64,000 nt of DNA from Arthrobacter woluwensis (GTDB lineage: Bacteria > Actinomycetota > Actinomycetes > Actinomycetales > Micrococcaceae), in assembly GCF_030816155.1 (NCBI RefSeq), contig NZ_JAUSXR010000001.1, forward strand, positions 558,001 to 622,000, in the 5' to 3' direction. The position numbers and the translations under genes were made by a program. Below are positions 28,360-37,446 of the stretch, piece by piece. Within the stretch, counting starts at the first letter, position 1. Every line of letters begins with the position of its first letter. Below the pieces are notes generated by a model that saw only the letters and a list, made by a program, of their open reading frames with translations, had not been told where the DNA came from and did no database searches.

Positions 28360-29664
28360 TCAGCGGTTCTTCTTGGATGATGCGATGCGCTGCGGGCCCC
28401 ACGGCGCCGGCGCCGCCGCCGTCTGTGTCCGTGGACTGCGGAACGCCGAGGGCGGTTCGACGAGCGAGCGCGCCCAGGAACGGACCGCTCCTTCGCGGGC
28501 CGCCGCGCGCAGGGCGGGCGTCGGGGCAGGCGGGTGGGGGACCCCGGCGTCGAGGGCGGCCTCGTAGTGCGTCACGAGTTCACGGCCGATCGCCTCCCAG
28601 GTCCGGCCCTGCACACTCTGCAGCGCGGCGCGGGCGAAGGCCCTGCGCTTGACGTCGTCACCCAGCAGATCGGCGGCATGCCCGCGGAGCTGCGCGAGGT
28701 CACCCGGCTGGTACAGCCAGCCCGTCCGGGAATTGTCCACGAGGTCGAGAGGGCCGCCCCTGCCGGTCGCCACGACGGGCACTCCGGAGGCCATGGCCTC
28801 CTGGATGGTCTGGCAGAACGTCTCGAATTCGCCGGGATGGACGAAAAGGTCGAAGGAGGCCACGAGGCGGGCCAGATCCTCGCCGCCCTGGAACCCGGTG
28901 AAGACGGCACCGGGCAGGAGCTTTTCGAGCGACTCGCGCTGAGGCCCCTCGCCGACGATCACCAGCCGGGTTCCGGGCAGGTCCGCCAGAACCTGCAGGT
29001 CCTCCACCTGTTTCTCCACAGCGAGGCGGCCGACGAAACCGATGATGCGCTCGCCGTGAGGGGCCACCGAACGCCGCCACGCGTCGTCGCGCTTGGAGGG
29101 ATGGAAGCGCCGGGTGTCCACGCCGCGCCGCCACAGGTGGACCCGCGGGATGCCGCGGCCCTGCAGCTGATCCCTGGCGAAGGTGGACGGCGCCAGGGTG
29201 CGGGAGGAGAGCACATGGATGTCCTCCACGCGCTGCCAGGCCCAGTTCTCCAGGAACGGCACCCCGTAACGGGCGGCGTATCCGGGGACCTCCGTCTGAT
29301 ACACGGCGACCGTCGGGATCCCCAGCTGCTGCGCGGCCTGCACCGCGCGCCAGCCGAGCACGAACGGGGAGGCGAGATGCACCACGTCGGGGGCGAAACC
29401 GGCAAGGATTCTCTTGACCCGGTTGACACCTCCCAGGGCCACGCGGACGTTCGTGTAGCCGGCCAGGGGAACCGCGGGCAGCCGGTGGACGGCCGCTCCG
29501 GAGACCTGCGAGGGCGCATCCTCGGCGCCGGAGGAGGGGGCGATGACCAGGACGTCGTCGCCCCGTTCCTGAAGATGATCCAGAACCCTCAGGATCGAGT
29601 GCGTCACACCGTTCATCAAGGGCAGGAAGGACTCTGCCACGATTGCGATCCTCACGCTTTCCAC
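28360..29664 (-). CDS. GT4-family glycosyltransferase, MgtA-like (probable alpha-mannosyltransferase)
   Basis: The 434-residue GT-B enzyme begins RIAIVAESFLPLMNGVTHSI, with HLASPFVLGWRA, GFVGRLAVEKQV, and the GT4 EX7E motif in FETFCQTIQEAMASGVPVVA. It resembles actinobacterial GDP-mannose-dependent transferases such as MgtA, which mannosylates glucuronosyl-diacylglycerol. A neighbouring UDP-glucose dehydrogenase fits that pathway, because it makes the glucuronate donor. The start is GTG at 29664 or 29655; neither has a strong ribosome site. The C-terminal 50 residues are low-complexity and positively charged. Confidence 0.85.
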   Translation of the reverse strand: MESVRIAIVAESFLPLMNGVTHSILRVLDHLQERGDDVLVIAPSSGAEDAPSQVSGAAVHRLPAVPLAGYTNVRVALGGVNRVKRILAGFAPDVVHLASPFVLGWRAVQAAQQLGIPTVAVYQTEVPGYAARYGVPFLENWAWQRVEDIHVLSSRTLAPSTFARDQLQGRGIPRVHLWRRGVDTRRFHPSKRDDAWRRSVAPHGERIIGFVGRLAVEKQVEDLQVLADLPGTRLVIVGEGPQRESLEKLLPGAVFTGFQGGEDLARLVASFDLFVHPGEFETFCQTIQEAMASGVPVVATGRGGPLDLVDNSRTGWLYQPGDLAQLRGHAADLLGDDVKRRAFARAALQSVQGRTWEAIGRELVTHYEAALDAGVPHPPAPTPALRAAAREGAVRSWARSLVEPPSAFRSPRTQTAAAPAPWGPQRIASSKKNR

Positions 29665-29802
29665 GGTGCGCGCCGCTCCTGACCGCGGCGCATCCCTGAG
29701 CTGGCCGGAAGGGAAAGCTTCGGTTAACGCGCAGTCCGGACCCGGCCGTCCGACGTCGGCGCCTCACGCCGGCTCAGCCCGCGGCGTGGCAGGATGGAAG
29801 GG

Positions 29803-31170
29803 ATGAAATTGCGTGCAGACCAGAGCGGAAACCGTGGCCTTCCCATGCCCTTGTGGCTGCAAGGCGGGCTCGAGGCGGCGCAGGCCGCGATCATCTCCGC
29901 GCTGCTCGTGCTGCTGCCCGTCCTCTGGGTGTGGGCGACTGGCGGTTTCGGTCCCACCGGCCCCGACTTCATGGCGCGTCTGGCCGGGCAGGCCTGGCTC
30001 CTCATCCACGGCGTCCCGGTCAGCGTCCACCTGTACGCGGGGAACGCCAGTTCGCAGGATCTGGGCGGGCCGCTCACGCTGCTGCCGTGGGGGCTGGCGC
30101 TGATCCCGTTCGGTCTCTCGTGGCGCGCCGGCAAGCGCCTGGCCCGCGCCTCCTACTCGGACCAGCTCTGGCAGGCGGCCCTGGGAGCGCTGCTGGTGTA
30201 TGGCGCTTTCTCCTTCGCCACCGCTTTCGTCTGCGGCACGGTGGACGTGCGCATCAACCTGGTCCAGGCGACGCTCATCCCGCTGCTGCCCGTCTTCCTG
30301 GGGCTGGTGCTCGGAGCGCGGCGCGAGTCCCGGTCGTGGTCCCGGCTGATCGGCGTGGAAGCCGTGGACTGGATCTCGCGGACCAGCCAGCATTCGCGCT
30401 GGGCCGGCTCCTACCTGTGGACCGTCGTGCGCGCCGGCTTCCTCGCGGCGATGGCCGCCCTCTCACTCGCCGCGCTCATGCTCGCGATCACCCTGGTGGC
30501 TCATTGGGCCGACGTGGTCAGTGTCTATGAGGGCCTCGGCGCCGGGATCCCGGGCGGGGCGGCGCTGACTCTGGGACAGCTCGGCTATCTTCCCCATCTG
30601 ACGGTGTACGCGCTGGCGTGGCTCAGCGGCGCGGGGATCACCCTCGGCGTGGGTTCCACGGCGGGCGCACTCGGCACCGCGGTGGGCCCGGTCCCGGCCG
30701 TCCCGGTCCTGGCCGCCCTGCCCACGGGTCCCTTGCCGTTCGGACTCGTGGCGCTCCTGGTCCCCGTCGCGGCGGGGGTTCTCGCCGGCTGGTGGTTCCT
30801 GCGCGAAGGTGAGAACCACTTCGACGAGTGGCTCTCCATCAGGGTCAAGGCCCGCTGGTTCACGATGCCGGCCTCCACACTCGTGCTGGCGGCCGCCGTC
30901 GGCGCCGTGACGGGCGCGGTGACGCTGGTGCTCGCCTGGATGACCAGCGGCTCACTGGGCCTCGGACGGCTCAGCCACCTGGGCGCCCCGCCGCTGCAGA
31001 CGGCCCTGTACGTCGGCTGCGAAGTCGCGGTCGGCGTCGTGATCGGACATTCGGTGGCGCCCTGGCTGGAACGCCACCAGCTCAGCGGGTACGACGATGA
31101 GCCCTCCTCCCCGAGCACCCCTACCCCTACCGCGCGCGAGTCCTTCTCGGCCAGCAAGAGCGCCGACTGA
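29803..31170 (+). CDS. perM: PerM/DUF6350-family polytopic membrane protein
   Basis: The roughly 455-residue protein has about ten hydrophobic helices and a short Ser/Pro-rich cytosolic tail. Conserved DUF6350 features include GPLTLLPWGLALIPFGLSWR and TAFVCGTVDVRINL. The mycobacterial homologue PerM lies directly before purN and supports cell division and persistence. Here too purN is the next gene (75-bp gap). The first ATG at 29794 is possible, but the one at 29803 has a CAGGAT -10-like box ending 7 bases upstream, which suggests a leaderless start. Confidence 0.82.
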   Translation: MKLRADQSGNRGLPMPLWLQGGLEAAQAAIISALLVLLPVLWVWATGGFGPTGPDFMARLAGQAWLLIHGVPVSVHLYAGNASSQDLGGPLTLLPWGLALIPFGLSWRAGKRLARASYSDQLWQAALGALLVYGAFSFATAFVCGTVDVRINLVQATLIPLLPVFLGLVLGARRESRSWSRLIGVEAVDWISRTSQHSRWAGSYLWTVVRAGFLAAMAALSLAALMLAITLVAHWADVVSVYEGLGAGIPGGAALTLGQLGYLPHLTVYALAWLSGAGITLGVGSTAGALGTAVGPVPAVPVLAALPTGPLPFGLVALLVPVAAGVLAGWWFLREGENHFDEWLSIRVKARWFTMPASTLVLAAAVGAVTGAVTLVLAWMTSGSLGLGRLSHLGAPPLQTALYVGCEVAVGVVIGHSVAPWLERHQLSGYDDEPSSPSTPTPTARESFSASKSAD

Positions 31171-31232
31171 CACCTCACCGATCGCTGCGGGGCGGCTGCC
31201 GTCTCCATGAAAGTTTTGGCCGGACCCTGACT

Positions 31233-31238
31233 TAAGCT
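31233..31238 (+). promoter_or_regulatory. -10 box for a probably leaderless purN transcript
   Basis: TAAGCT ends 7 bases before the purN ATG at 31246. No Shine-Dalgarno sequence is visible, which fits a leaderless start. The -35 is weak. Confidence 0.5.
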
Positions 31239-31245
31239 GGACCTC

Positions 31246-31818
31246 ATGCGAATCGTGGTGCTGGTGTCAGGGAGTGGGTCCAATCTGCAGGCGGTCATCG
31301 ACGCCGTCCAGGCGGGGGAGCTCGACCTCGAGATCGCCGCAGTGGGAGCGGACCGCGCGGACGCCTACGGGCTGGAACGCGCCCGGGCCGCCGGGATCGA
31401 CACCTTCGTGGTCGACTTCCGTGGGTACGGCACCCGCGCCGAGTGGGACGCGGAACTCACGCGCGTCGTCGCGGGATATCAGCCCGAGGTGGTGGTCTCG
31501 TCGGGCTTCATGCGGATCGTCTCGGCCCGGTTCATCGAGACGTTCGGCGGGCGCTACCTCAACACGCACCCGGCGCTGCTTCCGGCCTTCCCGGGGGCGC
31601 ACGGCGTCCGGGACGCCCTCGCCTACGGGGTCAAAGTCACGGGCTGCACGGTGCACTGGGCGGACGCCGGGGTCGACACGGGCCCCATCATCGCCCAGGA
31701 GGCCGTCGCGATCGAGGACGGCGAGACCGAAGAAGCGCTGCACGAACGGATCAAGCTCGTGGAACGTCGGCTACTCATCAGCACTCTGTCAGACATCGTT
31801 CAGTCTCGCTTGCTATAA
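31246..31818 (+). CDS. purN: Phosphoribosylglycinamide formyltransferase
   Basis: The 190-residue PurN transfers the formyl group of 10-formyl-THF to GAR in purine synthesis. The N-terminal LVSGSGSNLQAVIDA binds the phosphate. The catalytic Asn and His are in NTHPALLPAFPGAHGV near residue 105, and the Asp in HWADAGVDTGPII near 145. It is slightly short but complete. In other actinobacteria it is followed directly by purH; here four genes on the + and - strands and a salvage operon intervene. Confidence 0.96.
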   Translation: MRIVVLVSGSGSNLQAVIDAVQAGELDLEIAAVGADRADAYGLERARAAGIDTFVVDFRGYGTRAEWDAELTRVVAGYQPEVVVSSGFMRIVSARFIETFGGRYLNTHPALLPAFPGAHGVRDALAYGVKVTGCTVHWADAGVDTGPIIAQEAVAIEDGETEEALHERIKLVERRLLISTLSDIVQSRLL

Positions 31819-31901
31819 AGAATCGCACGCCACACGGGAAGCGGTCACCGACTGCAAAGCCCGCTCACAGGGAGCGTGCTGCAGACTGCTGAGGAGTGGC
31901 C

Positions 31902-33209
31902 GTGGAATTCTGGAAACCGGTGCTGGACACGGTGATCATCACCCCGAGTTTCCTCCTTTTCTGGACGGTCATCAGCCTTGTCCTGCTCGCTTTCCTGCTG
32001 CTGAAGAAGTGGCGTTTCCGATGGTTCGTACTGGCCGTGGCCTCCGTGGCCGTGGGCGCCGCCCTGGGGTTGGGCATCCTCTGGTACTGCGTCTACGTGG
32101 ACAACACCTTCGGTGAGCCTCTGCTTCCCGACGTCTGGTTCTGGTTCCCGGCGGCCCTGGCCGCGATCCTGCTGGCCGTGGTGAACCTGCGCGGCGGCCG
32201 CTGGTGGCGCAGCGTCACGGCGGTGATCTCGGTGCTCGTCTTCGTCGCGACGGCGGCCTTCCAGATCAATGCGTCGTACGGGCTGAACCCCACGCTCGGT
32301 TCCCTGCTGAACATCAACACCGCCAGCCCGGTCCACATCGCACCGAAGGCGGACTGGCGGGAGTACAACCCGAAGGAACCGCTCTACAAGACCTGGGTGG
32401 CGCCCGTCGGCATGCCCACTCAGGGCCTCCGGGGCAAGACGCCCGTCCAGATCCCGGCCCGGTACTCCGGGTTCCCGGCCCGGTGGGCGAGCCTCTACCT
32501 TCCCCCGGCCGCACGCGTGAAGAATCCGCCGCTGCTGCCCTTCGTCCTCATGATGATGGGCCAGCCGGGCAGCCCCAGCCCGATCGGCATCGGAGACGTG
32601 GCCGACGCGTTCGCCAAGAAGCACCACGGTCTGGCGCCGATCGTCCTGATCGTGGACCAACTGGGGGACCCCACGCAGGATCCGCTGTGCCTCGACGGCC
32701 CGCTCGGCAAGGTCGAGACGTACGTGATGAAGGACGTGCTGCCGTGGGCACGTGCCAATCTGCCCATCATGCAGGACCGGAAGCACTGGAGTTTCCTGGG
32801 CTATTCCAACGGCGGTGTCTGCGCCAGCTACTTCGCCACGAAGTATCCGCAGGACTTCAGCAGCTTCATCTCCGTGTCCGGGGAGGAATTCCAGGGCTCG
32901 GAGAAGCCCGCCCAGACCCTGGCCACGTTCTTCAATGGCAATCAGGCGGCGTACGACGCCGTCAAACCGCGCAACATCATGCTGGCCCATGGCCGCTACA
33001 CGGACATGACCGCCATCTACACCGCCGGCAGCAAGGACCCCGCCTACACGGCGGCGGCACACCGCTCGATCGCGACCGCGCGGCAGGTGGGGATCAAGAG
33101 CCAGTTCTTCTCCGTGCCCGGGGCCGGGCACGTGGGGAAGGCCTTCGGCGGGGGCGCCTCCGCGGCGTTCGGCGCTCTGTATCCTCTCTGGGGGCTGTCC
33201 CCGTCATGA
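31902..33209 (+). CDS. Membrane-anchored esterase (esterase D / antigen-85-like alpha/beta hydrolase)
   Basis: The 435-residue protein has four N-terminal membrane helices (about 10-125), then an extracytoplasmic alpha/beta-hydrolase domain. The nucleophile elbow is FLGYSNGGVCASYFATKYP, with Ser near residue 300, and a likely catalytic His lies in PGAGHVGKAF near 410. GAGGAG five bases before the GTG at 31902 decides the start. The next gene, 54 bp on, is an MprF-like lipid aminoacyltransferase. Known MprF-type genes can be paired with esterases that remove the amino acid from aminoacyl lipids, so that role is inferred here. Confidence 0.82.
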   Translation: MEFWKPVLDTVIITPSFLLFWTVISLVLLAFLLLKKWRFRWFVLAVASVAVGAALGLGILWYCVYVDNTFGEPLLPDVWFWFPAALAAILLAVVNLRGGRWWRSVTAVISVLVFVATAAFQINASYGLNPTLGSLLNINTASPVHIAPKADWREYNPKEPLYKTWVAPVGMPTQGLRGKTPVQIPARYSGFPARWASLYLPPAARVKNPPLLPFVLMMMGQPGSPSPIGIGDVADAFAKKHHGLAPIVLIVDQLGDPTQDPLCLDGPLGKVETYVMKDVLPWARANLPIMQDRKHWSFLGYSNGGVCASYFATKYPQDFSSFISVSGEEFQGSEKPAQTLATFFNGNQAAYDAVKPRNIMLAHGRYTDMTAIYTAGSKDPAYTAAAHRSIATARQVGIKSQFFSVPGAGHVGKAFGGGASAAFGALYPLWGLSPS

Positions 33210-33263
33210 GCAGGACCCTGATCACCGCCCCGAACAGCACCACCACCAGAATGGCGGAGAACC

Positions 33264-35873
33264 ATGAACGATGAGCAGCCACCGGCGCCGGAGGCTGCCC
33301 CGCACGGAGCGGGCGCCGCAGCGGAGGCCGTGACTCAGCCACCCACCGGCCGGCTGAGGAACACCAAGGAGTGGCTCGACGGCTTCTTCCGCCGCATCCC
33401 CTTCTCCTTCCTCATGGCCGCGGTCTTCCTGACGACCAGCATCCTCAGCTGGACGGTGCTCCACGGGGATTCCAACGCGGTCAAGGCCACCTGGGGTCTC
33501 GGCGTGGACACGACCCTGGACGCCGGTCAGTGGTGGACGCCCCTGTCCGCCCTGCTCATTCCGCAGGACGTCACGGCCACGGTGGTGGCGATCCTGGGTT
33601 CGGTGCTGCTCCTCGGCTTGGCCGAACGGACCATGGGCACCCGGAAGGCTGCGCTCGCGTTCTTCGTGACGGGCCTGATCGCCGGCACCCTGGGCGTGCT
33701 GCTGCAGTGGCTCGGCACCTTGACCTGGGAATGGTGGTCCACCGGGGCGTCCACCGCGGTCACGGTGGATCCGCTCACCGGGGTGATCGGCGCCATCGCC
33801 GCCGCCACGGCGTCGATGGGCCCGCTCTGGCGCCGCCGCATCCGGGTGGTGCTGTTCGCCTTCATGCTGATCTTCGTCCTGTACTCGGGCGACCCGGAGG
33901 ACCTGTACCGCTTGGTGGCGGTCCTCATCGGTCTGCCGCTCGGGGTTCTTCTGGCTCCCCGCAGCAAGCCCCTCACGGTCAAGGTGCCTCACAGCTCCCA
34001 CCGCGAGACGCGCACCCTGGTGGCCGCCGTCGTGCTTGTCACGGCGATCGGTCCGATCGTGGCATTCCTCGGAAGCACGGATCTGACGCCGTTCGCGTTC
34101 GGGTCCTACCTCTTCATGAACGACCCGATCGACCCCTCGACCCTCACCGCCGTCTGCCGCGGCGACATGCCGATCACCCGGCAGTGCATCCGGCAGCTGG
34201 CGCGGCTCGGCTCGCAGGGACCCGGGATGTACGTCATGTCGTTCGTCCCGGTGATCCTGCTGGGACTCGCGGCCTGGGGCCTGTACCGGGGCCGCCGTTT
34301 CGGCTGGTGGCTGGCCGTGAGCGTCAACTCCGCCATCCTGCTTTTCGCGCCGGGCTCGTTCGGCGTGGTCCGCGTGATCGCCCAGGGCGGTTCAGGGTCG
34401 CACCGGCCGTTCGACGCCTCCGAGCTCGTCATCTGGGTGGTCACGGCGGCACTGGTGCCGGTCGGGTCCCTGATCATGCTGGTCGCCACCCGGAAGCACT
34501 TCGGCATCCGGGCGCCCCGCGGCGCGGTGCGCCGATTCTGGCTGGCGCTCGCCACGGGATTCGTCGTGCTGACCGCCGCCTACATCTTCTCCGCGCTGGC
34601 CAACCTCGCGGCGATCGTGCCGCACACCAACCCCCTGCAGGTCATCCTGGAGGCGCCCCGCCGGTTCATCCCCCCGCATTTCGTGGGGCGGCCCACGCAC
34701 GTCGTCATGCCGCGGCACTCCGCCGTCAGCTGGGCCTACCAGTGGTGCGGGCCCGTCTTCTGGGTGTTCTTCGCCGGCCTGGTGGTGTGGGTCCTCTCGA
34801 GGTCGCCACGACTGGCCACGGCGCACGACGCCGACGCCTTCCGTGCGCTGCTGCGGCGCCACGGCGGCGGCTCGCTGGGCCACATGGGAACCTGGGAGGG
34901 CAACACCCCGTGGTTCACCAAGGACGGCGAAGGGGCTCTCCCGTACCGGGTGGTGAACGGCAACGCGATCGCCCTGGGGGACCCCGTGTGCGCTCCGCAG
35001 CGAGCCGAGGAGACCCTGCGGGAGTATCTGGCGTTCTGCGACGAACACAACTGGACCCCGGTGTTCTATTCGATCCACCCGCAGTACCTCCCCGTGTTCG
35101 AGGACCTCGGCTGGCATCACATGTCGGTGGGTGAGGAGACCGTCGTCCACACGGCCGACTTCACGATGAAGGGCAAGCACTGGCAGAGCGTCCGCACGGC
35201 GCTCAACAAGGCCGTCCGCGAGGGCAAGACCACGGTCTGGACCACCTGGGCCGAGCTGCCGTTCGCCGCCACGTCGGAGATCGCCGCGATCTCCGAGGCG
35301 TGGGTCGCCGAGAGCGAGCTGCCGGAGATGGGCTTCACCCTCGGTGGGCTCGACGAACTCCGGGATCCCGAGGTCAAGCTCATGCTGGCCCTCGCCGAGG
35401 ACGGCCGGATCGAAGCCGTGACGTCCTGGATGCCCATGTACCAGGACGGCGAGATCATCGGCTGGACGCTCGACTTCATGCGGCGCTCGCCGGAGTCGTT
35501 CAACGGCGTCATGGAGTTCCTGATCGCCTCCGCGGCGCTTCACATGCGGGACGAGGGGTGCCTCTACATGAGCCTGTCCGGCGCCCCCTTGGCCACCAAG
35601 CCGACCGCGCCCGGCGCCGAGGAGCCGGAGGAGGTGGCCGGCATGGACGCCTTCCTCGCCTGGCTGTCCCGGACCCTGGAACCGGCGTACGGGTTCAGTT
35701 CGCTGTTCCGCTTCAAGGCCAAGTTCCACCCCGAGTACGTCACGCTGTCCATGGCTTACCAGGACGTGCTGGCGCTGCCGGGGATCGGTGTGGCGCTGGG
35801 CAAGGCCTATCTGCCCGACGTCTCGACCCGCGAGGCCTTGGCCCTGGCCAGGAGTCTGGGCCGGAAGGACTGA
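33264..35873 (+). CDS. MprF-like aminoacyl-lipid synthase with rhomboid-like N-terminal membrane domain
   Basis: The 869-residue protein has two parts. The N-terminal membrane region (about 35-560) starts like a rhomboid fold (GQWWTPLSALL, then LLGLAERTMGTRKAAL). It lacks the rhomboid Ser-His dyad: GVIGAI stands where GxSGA would be. The C-terminal cytosolic DUF2156/GNAT-type domain (about 570-869) transfers an aminoacyl group from tRNA to a lipid head group. It contains WEGNTPWFTKDGEGALPYRV, MQ/SVGEETVVHTADF-like strands and FRFKAKFHPEYVTL. The product reduces negative surface charge and helps resist cationic peptides. The upstream esterase is probably cotranscribed. Confidence 0.85.
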   Translation: MNDEQPPAPEAAPHGAGAAAEAVTQPPTGRLRNTKEWLDGFFRRIPFSFLMAAVFLTTSILSWTVLHGDSNAVKATWGLGVDTTLDAGQWWTPLSALLIPQDVTATVVAILGSVLLLGLAERTMGTRKAALAFFVTGLIAGTLGVLLQWLGTLTWEWWSTGASTAVTVDPLTGVIGAIAAATASMGPLWRRRIRVVLFAFMLIFVLYSGDPEDLYRLVAVLIGLPLGVLLAPRSKPLTVKVPHSSHRETRTLVAAVVLVTAIGPIVAFLGSTDLTPFAFGSYLFMNDPIDPSTLTAVCRGDMPITRQCIRQLARLGSQGPGMYVMSFVPVILLGLAAWGLYRGRRFGWWLAVSVNSAILLFAPGSFGVVRVIAQGGSGSHRPFDASELVIWVVTAALVPVGSLIMLVATRKHFGIRAPRGAVRRFWLALATGFVVLTAAYIFSALANLAAIVPHTNPLQVILEAPRRFIPPHFVGRPTHVVMPRHSAVSWAYQWCGPVFWVFFAGLVVWVLSRSPRLATAHDADAFRALLRRHGGGSLGHMGTWEGNTPWFTKDGEGALPYRVVNGNAIALGDPVCAPQRAEETLREYLAFCDEHNWTPVFYSIHPQYLPVFEDLGWHHMSVGEETVVHTADFTMKGKHWQSVRTALNKAVREGKTTVWTTWAELPFAATSEIAAISEAWVAESELPEMGFTLGGLDELRDPEVKLMLALAEDGRIEAVTSWMPMYQDGEIIGWTLDFMRRSPESFNGVMEFLIASAALHMRDEGCLYMSLSGAPLATKPTAPGAEEPEEVAGMDAFLAWLSRTLEPAYGFSSLFRFKAKFHPEYVTLSMAYQDVLALPGIGVALGKAYLPDVSTREALALARSLGRKD

Positions 35874-35945
35874 GCTCGCTGCGGCGACCGGGCAACCGGC
35901 GCCGGGGGAGCGTGCCGGCCGCCGGGGAGCGGGCGCTGGGGAGCT

Positions 35946-35961
35946 GCCGGAACGTTCCGGC
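35946..35961. repeat. 16-bp palindrome between convergent genes
   Basis: GCCGGAACGTTCCGGC is fully self-complementary. It lies in the 170-bp gap between the MprF-like gene (+) and the MFS gene (-). CGTGCCGGCCGCCG-type sequence occurs on both sides of it. It may contribute to termination. Confidence 0.5.
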
Positions 35962-36043
35962 GGACCGTGCCGGCCGCCGTCGTGAAGCCAGCGGCGGGGC
36001 GCCGTCGTCGGCCAGCCCCGTGAGCCGTCAGCTCAGCCAGCCG

Positions 36044-37396
36044 TCAGCCCAGCTGCCGGGAGGCCGTCTCCGGCGCGACGCGCGCCATCGCCGCGACAGC
36101 CAGCACCACGAGGAGCGTCGCGGCCAGGAAGGTGTTCGCCAGCCCCCATTGCGGCCAGAAGTACCCGGCGAAGAGCAGCGGCCCGAAACCGGCTCCGAGC
36201 CGCGAGATGGTGGAGGCCCAGCCGAAGCCGCTCGCGCGCAGGGAGGTCGGGTACAGCTCGGACACGTAGGTGTACAGCACGGGGATCGCGATCTGGACCA
36301 CGAACCCGAAAGCCAGGAGCCACAGGACCGCGAGCACCGGGTCGCCGAGCGAGAACGACACCACGACCAGCAGCAGCCCGGAGAGCGGGCCGGTGACGCC
36401 GAGGATCCAGCGCCGGCCCACCCGTTCCACCAGGAGTGCGGCCACGAGCACCCCCAGAAGACCCACTGCGGCCATTCCGGCGGTCGTGAGGAAGGCCCGG
36501 AAGTCCGCGAAGCCCGCGCCGATCAGGATCTTGGGCATCCACGTCAGGGAGAGGTAGTACACCAGCAGGATCGTCAGGAAGAGGGCCCACGACGTGGCGG
36601 TGATGCGCCAGTCGAAGCGCCAGAGCGCGGCGAGCTGGTCCCAGACGCCGCGGGCCGTGAGGCGGGAAAGCGGCCGCGCTTCGGGCAGGGTGTAGGGACG
36701 TGCCGAGGCGCCGGTGTCCCGCACCAGCCGGTCGATGACGGCGGCCGCCTCCCGGTTGCGTCCTTTGTTCACGAGGAAGAGCGGGGATTCCGGCACGCCG
36801 CGCCGGATCCAGAACACCAGGAACGCGGGGAGGACCATGACCAGCATGGTGAGCCGCCAGTCGTGCCAGGTGCCCACGAGCCACGCGGAGATCACACCGC
36901 ACAGCGCCGCGCCCAACGGCCACCAGGCGTCCATCGCGGTGAGCACCCGGCCACGATGTCTGGCGGGCGTGAACTCTCCCACGAGCGCGTAGTCGACCGG
37001 GATGCAGCCGCCCAGCCCGAAGCCGGCCAGGAAACGGAACGCGCAGAACCAGGCGAAGTCCGGGGCCAGCGCGCCGGCGACCGTGAAGAGGGAGAACATC
37101 AGGAGCGTGGCCGTGAAGGCCTTCTTCCGGCCCAGGGTGTCCGCGATGGTGCCCCAGAGGAACGCGCCCAGGGCCATGCCCACCAGGTTCGCCGTCCCGA
37201 CCCAGGCGGCGTCCGCCGGGCCGAGACCCCATTCCTTCCCGACCAGGGGTATGAGGATGCCGTTGAGGGTGACGTCCCAGGCATCGAACATGAAGCCGAG
37301 CCCGCCGATGAGGAAGATCCTCCCTTGCACGCGCCAGCGCCAGGGCAGTTCCTGGATGAGCACATCACCACGGGGGACGGTGGAGTGGCTGTTCAT
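36044..37396 (-). CDS. MFS transporter, sugar/organic-acid type
   Basis: The 450-residue protein has 12 membrane helices. The family loop motif GTIADTLGRKKAF lies between helices 2 and 3, and VPESPLFLVNKGRNREA in the central loop. It resembles the sialate/aromatic-acid/sugar branch of the MFS. AAGGAGATC precedes the ATG. It is the last gene of the muramic-acid salvage operon (50 bp after the HExxH gene). Import of an amino sugar or MurNAc-containing fragment is therefore a reasonable guess, with export as an alternative. Confidence 0.82.
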   Translation of the reverse strand: MNSHSTVPRGDVLIQELPWRWRVQGRIFLIGGLGFMFDAWDVTLNGILIPLVGKEWGLGPADAAWVGTANLVGMALGAFLWGTIADTLGRKKAFTATLLMFSLFTVAGALAPDFAWFCAFRFLAGFGLGGCIPVDYALVGEFTPARHRGRVLTAMDAWWPLGAALCGVISAWLVGTWHDWRLTMLVMVLPAFLVFWIRRGVPESPLFLVNKGRNREAAAVIDRLVRDTGASARPYTLPEARPLSRLTARGVWDQLAALWRFDWRITATSWALFLTILLVYYLSLTWMPKILIGAGFADFRAFLTTAGMAAVGLLGVLVAALLVERVGRRWILGVTGPLSGLLLVVVSFSLGDPVLAVLWLLAFGFVVQIAIPVLYTYVSELYPTSLRASGFGWASTISRLGAGFGPLLFAGYFWPQWGLANTFLAATLLVVLAVAAMARVAPETASRQLG

Positions 37397-37446
37397 GATC
37401 TCCTTCGGTGCTCCTTCAGGCGTCCGGCCGCTCCGTGGCCCGTCGC

